Shown one piece after another: positions 20,961 to 31,378 of a stretch of 64,000 nt of DNA (the stretch's first letter is position 1; every line of letters starts with the position of its first letter). Source of the stretch: Porphyra umbilicalis (Eukaryota > Rhodophyta > Bangiophyceae > Bangiales > Bangiaceae); NCBI GenBank assembly GCA_002049455.2, contig KV918921.1, positions 1 to 64,000 on the forward strand, written 5' to 3'. A program made the translations under genes and the position numbers. Below the pieces are notes generated by a model, which saw only the letters and a program-made list of their open reading frames with translations, made no database searches and was not told where the DNA came from.

Positions 20961-22520
20961 ATCTCTCCCCCTGATGAGCCAAGTCGTGGGGATCCGCCCG
21001 TGAGACTGTTGGCCAGTCTTTGGTTCACCCGTCTGGCACGTCTCGGCCGCCAGACAGGGGCGGACACAGATGGCCAGCCAGGGGACCGTGAGCAGGGGTG
21101 GGGGGGGGGTCGGCCGACAAGGACACAGCGCGCGCCTCCTGTGCGTCACCGCAGATCTCTAACACCCCCTGCAGCGGGTTGGCTGGCGCCAACGCCACCG
21201 CGGTGCGGCGCGTGGGCGGCTGATGACAGCGCCCACCGCGCCGCCGCGGCGCGTCTCTGCTCGCGCCAGGCCGTGGCGGCCGCGCCACGCCTCAACAGGC
21301 GCTTGCGGTGCGGCGCCAGCAGCGCGACAGGGGAGCAGCTGCATTACACAAGTATCGAGTTGACACTGCCACGAGGGGGCATTTGGGCGGAGCCTAGCGA
21401 CCCCCCTCGCCGTTTGACCAGTCGACAGGGGCCCAACCCGTGTCGGACGCGTGGGTGGGAGGCGAGGACCGCACGAGGCGTTGAAAAAGGCGGGCCCCGG
21501 CCCGTGATCCAGGCGGTACCGCCTGCGCCTTCCACTCAGTGCCGTCGCTCAGTCCCACACTCCCACGGGCCGCCACACCGCCGGCCGCGACGGGCGCACC
21601 GCCACGCCTGCGGGTGCGCCACGAAGCCAATGGGCAAAGGGCTTGACCGCGCCGACCGCATTTACGGCTGGTCGCCATCCCATTTACACCACACAGCACG
21701 TTGTCAAATTGGGTCACGGAGAACTTAAAATATATGCGAACCGTGAGAGGTCGTGAGAGAAATGTTTTTCCATGCAGCAAACCTCGTGACACCATCCTCG
21801 CAAATGTCGCTGTGTCGATCTCTAAAAGGCTCTGTCTGAGAAGGCTTTCTGACACCCCCAGAGACCTTCTTACCCCACCCACCTGGTCACCCCTACCCAT
21901 GTGCGTACTCGTCTACTCCCAATAGCTGCGGGCACCGCCCAACCACGGACACTTGTGCTTGCCTCCTTTCCTGTCCTCTCCCACTCCTTTCTCCTGCTGG
22001 CAGGGGGGGGGGGGCGAGGGGGGCTGCACATACATGCCGAGGGGGTCGGGGAGGATGGGGGCGCAAACGGTGTCGCTAGAGTGGGACGGCTGCTGGCATT
22101 GCCGTGCAGAGCTCTGGCAGGGTCATGGGGCAGGTCCTCCTTGCGCGATCAAACGGCACCCTTCACACCCAGTTCAAGGCAGACTTGGCGTACACAGTAT
22201 GCATTCTTGCGGGCACATGGAGACCTCTGCTCGGACGCCTCACCGTCGTAGCTTGTGTCAGCCAGACTTTGTTCAGTACCTGTTGGCATGATAGTCTGCT
22301 ACCAATGGGGACCCAGGATGCGCCCCCGGTCAACCGGGCAGCCAACCAGCGGGCTGGAAAACGTCAAGCCTTGTGCTTGGGGATAGCGGGGCGATTAATA
22401 ATAATTCGAAGTGCTGGGCGGCGCCAATGCGCGCCCTCGGCATGTGTGCAGGTGACTGCCATGCTGCCCCCAGCCCCGCTCCTGGCTGCCGCCCAAGTGC
22501 ACAAGTGCTGCCAACATCCC

Positions 22521-22668
22521 CGCTCGCTCTCCTGGCCGACCGCTCGGCCCACCCTCCTGGCGGACCGCCCCGCCCACCCTCTGGTCGACCGCCCCACCCA
22601 CCCTCCTGGCCGGAAGCCCCGGCCACCCTCTGTTCGATCGCCCCGCCCACCCTCCTGCCGACCGCCCT
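22521..22668. repeat. Imperfect ~24 bp tandem repeat, about six units
   Basis: Units resemble CGCCCCACCCACCCTCCTGG followed by a variable xCGAC tail, with substitutions and 1-3 bp length changes between units. There is no coding interpretation. It is likely a minisatellite in the gene-poor region. Confidence 0.65.
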
Positions 22669-24254
22669 CGTTCCTGTCGTATTCTTATCTGCATCCCCTC
22701 CATCCCACGCATTCTCTCCAGCTCGCACGGGGGCGGGGGGGAGTCACTCTACGACGGGCCGGACGACGTTTGCAGTCGCTGGACTAGTGGTGGTGGCGAT
22801 TGGGTGGGGATCCACACTGGCGCAGTGTGGATAGTGTGACGCGCGCGGTGGGTGGGTGGTGGATGGGTTGGATGAACTGACCACGTACTTCTTTTTCGTG
22901 TTCGCTCGCCCGTCCCCCATGTATCCTTACCATGCATATGTGCGATGGCTTCCTCTTTCTTGGCTTCTGTTTCTTTGCAAACCAATGGGTATTGCTGACA
23001 TCGAAGTCGAGTAACTTGTGTCATACGCACATGCATGCGTGGTGTCCGCGAGTCGCTGACATGGTGAGCTTGCTGTTGTCCGGTGGCCTGTAGCTCTGTC
23101 AGAGTTTGCGGCTGTGTGCAGTTAGCTACATGTCTGCGTGACTCTGTAGCACACCGTGGCTTTCTTATCGATTTCGTGTCTGCTCTGCCACCCGTGCCCG
23201 CGCCGAGCAACAATAAAGCGACCGTGTCTTTCAATGCATCTTTGGCATGTATCCTCAATGCTGGCCGGTGTCACATCCTTTCCTCCGTCAGGGTCTTGCT
23301 CCACTTCTTCCCCGAGACCTCCGAGGGATCATTGCGGCGAGTCTCGCAACATATGTCTCGAAGGATGTGAACTTCTCCTTAAAGATTGGGCAAAGAGGAG
23401 TTATGTACTCATTTTCGATCTCTCTCTGAACGCAAAGGGGTCGAGCAGCAATACGGTTCGGCCTTGTTGCAGATACCTTGGAACCTGACACGAGATTTCA
23501 TCAACGCGCTGTGCAAGCGGCACGAGCAGGCGGACGCAGACGAGCGGCGCACGCAGCGGTGGGGGAGTCCCCTGGTCCCCGCCTTTCTCCTCCATTGACA
23601 CCCACCCACCGACCCACCCCCCTCTCGCAGGCGCAGCTGCTTTGCCCCACACCGCGGCGGCCGGCGTGACCGGGCACGCTGCTGACGTGACATTTGACGG
23701 CAGAGCGCTCGTGCGCGGCCGGGCGGCGGCCGGGCAGCGCCCCGCCAGTTTTTCTTGTGCTCTGCCGGCGGGGCGCGACCCCGACGCGGCGGCTGAAGCC
23801 TCCCGCGGCCGTCTCGTCACGGACCTCGGAGCATTTGCGTGTTGGTGTTGTGTGACCCGACTGGCGGGTGTGCACGCGGTGTGCACGGGGCCCTCGTGTG
23901 CGCCTCCCGGCGGGGTTGTGGTCCGGTGCCGCAGGGCCGGTGGTCGGAATAAACGGCGTCCACCTGTGCTGGTGCCCTCCCCCCCGCCTCCCCCGCAGCT
24001 CCCTGTGTTGGTGTCGCGTGCCAAAAGTGCCGCTCTGCCCAACGCCCGGTCGTCGCCCCCGCCGCCACCCCGACGGGCCCGTCCATCCGGCGACGGTGTG
24101 CTCGCCACCGCCTCCCCAACGCGTGCTGCTCGTCGGGCACCCCTGGTACAAGGGGCAGGGGACACTTGTCCCTCTGACGTTACCACCCTCTGCCTCGGCG
24201 GCCCGCTGCCCACCATTTCGTCATCGCCCCCCCTCCCCCCGCACTCCCTCCACC

Positions 24255-25917
24255 ATGCGGGCCGGTCACCACCGGCGCCCGCGTGCGCCATCCCACCACC
24301 GGCCGCCAACGGCGGGGGGCGTCCCCCTCCTCGCCGCTGCGCTCGTCACTGCCGCCGCCGCGGCGGCCGCCGCATCGACGGTCGGCACCCCCCTCGGCGC
24401 GGCGGCGGCGCCCGCCGCTCTGGCGGCTGGCGGCGCCCTCACCCCCACCATCCGCGACTGGGACCGCTCCTTCTTCATCGACTCGTACCTCCGCATCGCC
24501 GACGATGGGGGCGCCGCAACGGCCGCGTGCCCCCCCCGCCTGTCGGTCACCGACAGTGAGGTGTTGCCCAACATTACAGGCGGCGCCGCGGCGGGCGTCC
24601 TCCTCCTCCCCCGGTGGCTCACCGCCGACGGCGCGTCGTGTGCGGTGCCGCGCGTGTGCCTCACGGGCGACGCCGAGTGCGAGGCGGCCGCCGCGCTCGA
24701 GGCCGTGTCGGCCCCCAACGTGACCGTCACGCTCGTCGCCAGCCGCGACGGTTATAACACCACGGGCGTGGCGGCCGCCGACGGGCCGGCGGGCGTGGCC
24801 GCCGTCGACGCGGCGCTGACGGCAGCGGACGTCGGCTACTACCGCGGCGCGACGGCGGGCGTGCTCCGCTGCGGCACGTACGCGCTCGAGGGGGCGAGTT
24901 ATTGGGTGTTTTCGACGCCCGCCGCGGAGGGCGACGGCGGCGGCGAGGCGCCGCCGCCCGTGGCCCTCCCGGGCGTCGACGTGGAGCTGCCGGCGGGCGT
25001 CAAGGCGACGGTGTGGTACCTGAGCGACGGGGGGGGGCGTGTGCGTACGTCGACTCCATGTCGGCGGGCAACTGGTCGTCGGCGGGCGGGGTGGTGGCGC
25101 CACCCCCACCCCCACCGCCAGAGAGCGCCCCGCAGCCAGACGGTGGCGGCGGCGGCGGCGGCGAGGGCGCCGTTGCCACCCCCACCGCCGACGCTGGAGC
25201 GCCCGGCAGCGGCGGCGTGGCGCCGCCCACTCCCACCACAGACGCCCCAGCGGCGGCGCCCGCGACGGCGTCCGCGCCGGCGCCCGCGCCGGCGCCGTCC
25301 CCCTCCTCCCAATCCGCGTCGGCCGCCGAGTGCTTCCCCGCCGACGCGGTCGTGTCCCTCCCCGGCGGCGGCGTCACGCCCATTGCTGCCCTCACCGTCG
25401 GCACCCCCGTGGCGGTGCCCGACGCGCCCGCCCGCGCGTCGGCAGTCTTGGCGTGGACGCACGCCGACGCGGCGGGCCGCTCGTGTGATTACCACACGCT
25501 GGCCACGGCGGCCGGGGCGGCGGTGACGCTCACGGGCGGGCACCTGGTGCCCGTTGGCCCTGCGGGGGTGCTGACGCCCGCGCGCCGCGTGGCGGTCGGC
25601 GACACCCTCACCGTCGCCGTCGGCCCGACGGTCCGCCCGTCGCGGGTGGTGGGGGTGACCGTCGGCTGCGCGACGGGGCTCTACGCCCTCCACACGGCGT
25701 CGGGGGAGACGCTCGTCGTGGGGGGGGTCGTCGTCAGCCAGTGGACCGAGGGGGGGGGGGGGGGCGCGCCGCGGGGCGCGCCGCCCTCGCCGCCGCGCGG
25801 GGGGTGGTGGCGGCGGCAGGCCGCCTGCGGGCGGCGGTGGGGGGAGGGTGGGGGGTCGCCACCCCGCCAGCGGCGGCAGCGGCGGCGGCCGTAGCGGCGG
25901 CCGCCCTGCGGTCGTAG
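24255..25917 (+). CDS. Secreted protein with Hedgehog-type Hint (Hog) autoprocessing domain, frame broken at G runs
   Basis: The ATG at 24255 (caccATGcgg) opens a basic stretch and a hydrophobic core LLAAALVTAAAAAAAAS, a signal peptide or anchor. The ectodomain (about 24440-25060) has WDRSFFIDSYLRIADDGG, several cysteines and N-x-S/T sites, then YVDSMSAGNW just after a frame break at the G run 25029-25037. A Pro/Ala/Gly linker leads to the Hint domain. It starts with the catalytic Cys of CFPADAVVSLPGGGVTPIAA (25331) and includes the TGGHLVPV histidine block and the closing GLYALHTASGETLVVGGVVV. A second G run (25749-25762) shifts to a frame ending in an Ala/Val-rich tail at the TAG 25915-25917. 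Hog domains cleave themselves at the Cys; homologs outside animals occur in red algae and other protists. Fate of the released N-part is unknown. Confidence 0.75.
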
Positions 25918-26085
25918 CGGTGGCGGGAGGGAGGGGGGGGGGGCGCGCGTCGCGCCGATTTCGTTTTAAACCACCTCACACGACCGCGGTGGCCCACGCG
26001 CGCGCGCGCGCCCCGAGCGACGCGGCCGCGCCGCCGGTGCGCCCGGCGCGCCCCCGTCCACAGCGGCAGGGCATGCAAGACGGTA

Positions 26086-26958
26086 GTGCAAAAGTCGGAC
26101 CGCCCAGACGGGCGGCGCCGCCCCTGTCGGCCACGCAGAGCCGCACGTGGCCCCCACGCGGCGGCGGCGCGCGGCCGCGGCGCAGCCGACCCGCCGCCGA
26201 GGCCGGCGTCGGTCGCGCTCGCCGCAGCGGCCAACGACGGCCGACGCGACAGACGCGTCGACGGCGGCGGCGGCGCCGCGGTGGGGAGTGAGTGCCTTCG
26301 CCGCCCCAACCGACGCACCCTCCCCCACTCTCCCGCCCTTTCGTGCCCCTCGCAGTGCCGCACGCACCCCCGCACGGCCGTAGCGGCGCGGGCGCACGCC
26401 GCCGCGGGCGCGCCGCCCCGCGCGGCCACCGCCGCCGCCGCCGCCGCCGCGCGGCGACCGGCCGGCCGGCCGCGGCGGCCGCGCGCGTCGCCGGCGCGCA
26501 CGCCGCGCCACAGGGGGCGCACCGCCCAGTGGGGCGGTGCCACCCCCGCCGGGGGTGGACCCCACGCCGGCCACACCCGGCGCGCGCGGCGCTCGACGCC
26601 ACCACGACCGCCGCGGGGGCGGGGACGCGCGGGGGCGGCGGCGCCCCGAGCGGCCGCACCGGCGGCGGGACCGCCGTGGCAGCCCGACCGGCGCGCCCGG
26701 GGCGGCGCGGACTGGGCCACAGGGGCACCATGCGACGCATGCCACCCACCCGCCCCCACGGCGGCGGGCACGACAGCAGCCACTCCGGCCGCCGCGTCCG
26801 ACGCGCACATCCGCCGCCACGCACGGTCCGTGCACCCCCCACTCCCCCTTCCCACCCCCCCCCCCCACCGCGCGGTTTCCCGCCGACCCAGCCCCACCCG
26901 CACGCCCCCGACGCCCGCGCCGCTCCTACACCGGCATGGCTGGCGCCCCCCCCACCGC
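26086..26958 (+). CDS. Possible spliced gene, unassigned
   Basis: The clearest signal is an intron on the plus strand: donor gtgagtgcc at about 26287, a pyrimidine-rich tract, and acceptor cctcgcag ending at 26355. Flanking frames are open but Arg/Ala-rich on both strands, and no domain can be read in any of them. The call rests on the splice signals alone. Exon frame and limits are guesses, and the region could instead be UTR or antisense of MED11. Confidence 0.2.
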
Positions 26959-26999
26959 GGCGGCACGGGTGCACCCCCCCCCCCCCCGACGCAGCGGCG

Positions 27000-27436
27000 C
27001 TAGTGGCGCCCCCCCCCCCCCCCCCCCCCCGCATCTGCGCCGACGCTGCGTCGGCGGCCGCGACCGCCGCCGCCACCGCCTTTTCCGCGGCGCCGACCTT
27101 GGCCGCCGCCACCGCCGCCGCCGTCAGCGGGCGCCCCCCAAACGCCTCGACCGGCCGCGCCGCCGGCAGGCGCTCAATGTGGCGCCGGAGGCCGACTTGC
27201 ACCGCGTACAGGCGGGTCAAAAACGCCGTTGCCGCCGTGTCATACGCCGACACGTCACCGTCGTCGGCGCCCGCATCGTCCGCGTCGCTGCCGCCGAGGT
27301 TGGGGGGGGGGGGGGGATGGCCGCCGCGGCGGGCGCCGCCCGCGCGGCGAGCGCGTCGAGCGCCGTCGCCGCCGCGTCGAGCGCGCCAAAGAGCGACGCC
27401 TCGATGGAGCGGAGGGAGGCCAGCGCTTCGTCGGCC
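27000..27436 (-). CDS. MED11: Mediator subunit 11, terminal exon with one frame break
   Basis: After an acceptor CCTCACAG on the minus strand the exon (27436 downward) reads ADEALASLRSIEASLFGALD then AAATALDALAA. It crosses a G run (27301-27315) where one base seems missing and continues as YDTAATAFLTRLYAVQVGLR then RHIERLPAARP and LTAAAVAAAKVGAAEKAV. MED11 has the same plan: an R-x-LE-x-IE helix, a second helix with F-x2-L-x4-LR-x-I-x-L, and a K-containing third helix. The stop is probably the TAG at 27000-27002 just past a long C run. MED11 sits in the head module of Mediator, linking activators to RNA polymerase II. The first exon, upstream of 27437, is not identified; a short first exon is likely. 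Confidence 0.6.
27003..27030. repeat. Poly-C run of more than 20 bases
   Basis: One of the longest homopolymers in the window, near the MED11 3' end, with another C run at about 26973-26987. Such runs mark the places where frames break in this window. Confidence 0.8.
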
Positions 27437-30400
27437 CTGTGAGGGGGGGTTGGAGGCGGGGGGTGGGGGGGGAGGAAGGAGGTTGCACCCGCGGGAGTGT
27501 CAAACGGGTCGTCGCCGGGGCAGTGGGAGTGGGTGTGGGCGCGTGGCGACGCCAAACAAGAAGGACGCGGTCACGGCAGGCCAAAGGTGTACAACGCGGC
27601 GCATCACCGGCCACAAGAGTAGACAATCTCGTGGCAATGGGCATGGGAACACGGGTTAGGGTCGGTGCAAACGGCAACACGCACAGCCCGGACGCACCGC
27701 ACCCACCACGTGGGTTCCTCGCAAAGAGGTACGCAAGCGCGTGACGCAGAGACGGCGGCACCTGGAGAAAGCAACAGCGGATGGGACGGAGCCAAAACGT
27801 ACGGAACAGGCGCTTCGGGGTCCATGGTGGGCGGCGTCGGGCAGCGTCAGCACCACATGCAAGGGGATACAAAGAGGGAGTGGCACACGGAAGGAGGTGG
27901 CGTGTGGGATCGTGGGCGAGGCGCGCGCGAAGTCATAACACTCACGTCACAGCTTTTTGATCGAGTTGGGCAAAATAAAAACTACGCTACTGTACTGGTA
28001 TTTGAAGTACTGCGCAGGACGATTTCCAAAGCATTCTGCTGTTCCAGCTGCCAAGGGGGGTTACCATTGCTTCTGCACTGCGCAGCTCAAGTCGCCCACA
28101 TTCACAATTGTCTCGTGATTCCACGGAAGAAATACTCTCCGCGGTGGGCTACAAAGGCCCTCCCCCTACGCTCAGAGGCGGTCCCGTTGAGCCCCTCGCC
28201 CGAGGCACACTGTCGGACAGCGGCCAGGAGTGCGCGCTCTGGGGCCGCTGAGGACCACTCCGGACCGCCCACCCTAGTGCTTGGCCGACTTCGCCACACA
28301 AAACGAGGGAGGCGCGACGGCTGGCAACGACGCCTCCGTGCCGCGCATCATTGTCCGGATTTTTGGGTAGTCGATTGCAACAATTCGGCTCGGGAGGCGC
28401 GGCCGGCTTGCAAAGGAGGCACCGGTGCCCACTTGGCTGCCACAAGAACAGGAGGTGATGCGAGCCGGCTAGACTCGTGACACGACGAGCCACCCCACTG
28501 CCCGCCCCGAGGCGGCCGTCAAGCGATGGACACGCGCACAGAGACGAAGGCGCGTCACGTGCGAGTGGGCCGCCGCACGCCGCAGCGATCCCAGATCACA
28601 AGGTGCTCCTGCAGTTTGGATTGGGCAAGACTTCCGTTGACCTGCCTGGCGACGTCGCCGCAGGCAGCACCACCAGCGGGGACCCGCGCTGCGTGCGACA
28701 GGAGAGGCAACACTGTCTCCGTGCATCAGAGCCTCACACGTAGAGGCTGTGGTCTGTCGGGACCGAGGCGACCGTGACGGGTTCTCACGGTCCAGTGCCA
28801 CGTCTCTGCATCCACCGCGCGCTACAGGGGATTCTACCATCCAAACGCCGCCGCCGCCTGACCGGACCACCAGCGCGCCCAATCCAGCGGGTGGTGATCA
28901 GGACGAGCGCCAACGTTTCTAGACACCCATTCCCCGCCAGATTCGTGCGGTGGGAAACACTGCGAGCGCCGCCGCGCACGCCCCACCCCACACGCCCGCA
29001 TCGGCCAGTGTCAACGTTGTCTGAACAAATGGAATTGGGGGCCGCCCCGCCTCGCCCAACGAGCACGAGATCCTCGGGTGGGGGGGACCGCGGTGTACCG
29101 GCCGGTGACGGCCGCGTGCCGTGCTGCGACAGGTGGGGGTGGCGCTTTTGGTCCATGGCTGGACACGCCTCGTTTTTGCGCTCAACGGGGAACAGGAAGC
29201 TGGCAGCGCCAAGCCAGAGCTCACTTGTCATTGTTTACGGAAGCTGGCACCCGGGGGGTGGCCACCTAGATGCCAGGCGACAGCCCCGCCTCCTTTTCGA
29301 AGTGCTGTTGGTACAGCCGGATCGGGCTGTCCGTGGCTCGGCGTCTGGTCGCCTTTCCCAATGCATCGCGCCAGGAGCGTCTGCGTGAGGCTGACATACC
29401 ATCGTGTCCAATCCGTCGACGGACGGGGTGGTGCAGCGCGAAGGCTCCGACGGCGCCCCGCTGTCAATCTGGCTGGCGTGCTCCCTTGGCTTCATCAGGC
29501 TGTGGCTCCGCGCCGCTCGTCCGTTTCCACATCGCGGCAGCAAGCCAACGGAGGGCGCGCCAGCGATCAGCGAAAATGGTGATAGCAGCCGAGCGGCTGC
29601 GCAGTGCTGCCACGGAGCTGCCTCACGAACGAGGCGAGCGTTGGTGCCCGTCAGGCGGCTGAAAGTGACAACAACCGAGGCGGAACGAGACGTTCCACGC
29701 GCCGCGCCAGCAAACACCGCACCGGGAGAGCCACTCGCGTGCCACCATGGTGGCGGACTCGGCGCGATCATGCGGCGAGACCCACCTCACCCCGGGCTGG
29801 TGCCCTCCTCAAAATCCAGAATCACGCTCACCTGTCGGTTTCCACAATGCGACGACCAGCGGCGGGTGGTGGTGTGGCGCAGGGACCGCCCCACTCTGGC
29901 CATCAATGGCGGGTCTCGCTCGGCCTGGCGCCGTCCCGAGGGGCTGCCTCCCGTTTCTTCGCGCGTTCCGCGACCGCCACCTCCGGCGGTGCAGCGCTCG
30001 ACTCGTACCCCTCGCTCGGGCGACGACGATGCCGGGCGGACGGCGTCCCTCAAAGCGGACTTGCGCGGTGGTGACGGGGCGTCGACGGGTCAGGGTGTCA
30101 AGTTGGGACAGGCCCTTGATGTGGCATGCCGAGTCACACGCCGGTCGTGTTGTTGACAATGGACCGCGGCCCCGCCTGCCTGCGCATTCTTGGTGGCTAC
30201 GGCGTACCGCCCCGCGCGGTCGGCGGCCCTCGGGCGGGCCCCCCTTCAACCGTGAGGCCGTGCGCGGCGCCGTGACGCCTTCTGGCGCCCCACCCACGCA
30301 GCGGCGCGTGGTCCACCGTTCCCCACCTCCCGTTTGGCCGCCCGCGGCGCGTCCCATCCGGTGCCATCCGAAAAGAGCTTTAGGCACCGTCGGTGGTGGG

Positions 30401-31378
30401 TGCCAATACGATGACTTCCGGTCCTGTTCTCGCCCGGAGGTGCAGGGGGGGACGCCCACGGGGGCCAGCGGCGCACTCCCTCGGGGCAGGTTCCCCCGTC
30501 GCCGAAATCCATCGACCGCCACACAAGTCGGGGGCCTCTCTGTCTGGATTCTTTGGAGCGGGGGAGGCGGCCGGCCCCGCGGCCACCGCGCCTGTCTCTG
30601 GGTCAGCGCCCGCACAGGCGTTGCGGGTCGAGGCAGCCACTCGGAAGCACCCCCAGGCAGCCAATCAACCGACGGTCACGGGGAGTCCGTCAGCGCCGAC
30701 AGACCCCATCCGCCCCCCCTTGGCGATACGCGCCGGCGGGAGCTCCCGGGTCCGACCCGCCCTTGACCGGGCGCGCTCCCCCCCCTCTCGATTCGGTGCC
30801 GCAAGCGGACAGGCCACTCCAGGTCACGCCTCGGCGCGCACGAGCCGCCACTGTGGCGGCGGACTTGGACGGACGCAGAGACGGCCTGCGGTGCCCCCCC
30901 CACGCCGCCCCCCTGCGTTGCATGCGCACCCCCCCCCCCCCCCCTCCCCCCTCCCTGGCAAGGCTGGTGGTGGTGCTTGCCAGCCCTGCTGAGGTACCCG
31001 CGTGCGAGCGTGAGTGCACCCGCGACGGCGCATTGTGCCCCGATGAGCGTCTATCCGCATAGGCGGCGGCATGCCCCGCATAGGGCGCCCATACGCAGGG
31101 GGGGTTCCGGGTGAGAGGCGGGCAAGCGGCGAGCCGACCGGCGCCCCCACGCTTATAGGCGTGTGCCACCCTGACGCGGCGCGGCAGAGGCGTCGGGGTG
31201 TTCCGCAACCCCGCCGACCGAGCCCGCACGGGAGCGCAAGCACCGCCCGCATCCAGCGAGACGCGCAGGCACACACGTCCTGCTCCCTCTTTTGTTTTTG
31301 TTTTGTTGGTCCCCGCTCCCCCGCCCGCGCCCGGTCCATGCGCACCGGCGCGTGCCCCCCCCCGCTCTCATCGTCGCC
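27437..31378. other. 3.9 kb region without a supportable gene
   Basis: It contains the unresolved 5' part of MED11 (first ~500 bp) and lower-GC sequence to about 28.2 kb. After that comes mixed GC sequence with many short open frames on both strands. A minus-strand stretch near 29280-29400 reads ATRRRATDSPIRLYQQHFEK and has a coding-like look but no start, no extension and no recognisable family. It may be debris of a mobile element. A poly-C run (30930-30945) precedes the promoter side of the next gene. No RNA gene found. Confidence 0.45.

Larger units (their letters stand above)
18521..24254. other. 5.7 kb gene-poor region
   Basis: GC is visibly lower than in the flanking genes, with T-rich tracts (19940-19955) and a G run (22009-22017). 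It contains the repeats listed separately at 19288-19320, 20917-20960 and 22521-22668. The only coding-like string is 23386-23598 plus, with GSALLQIPWNLTRDFINALC and KRHEQADADERRTQ, which lacks an ATG in context and has no recognised family. It may be an exon of an unresolved gene or a remnant. The last ~500 bp should include the Hog gene's promoter and 5' UTR. Confidence 0.45.

Noticed and set aside
23386-23598. Coding-like string GSALLQIPWNLTRDFINALC
   Set aside because: No initiation context, no clear splice sites that extend it, no family. Kept only as a note in the spacer entry.
29260-29400. Possible transposase or integrase remnant on the minus strand (SPIRLYQQHFEKEAGLSPGI)
   Set aside because: Too short and without catalytic motifs, terminal repeats or target duplications.
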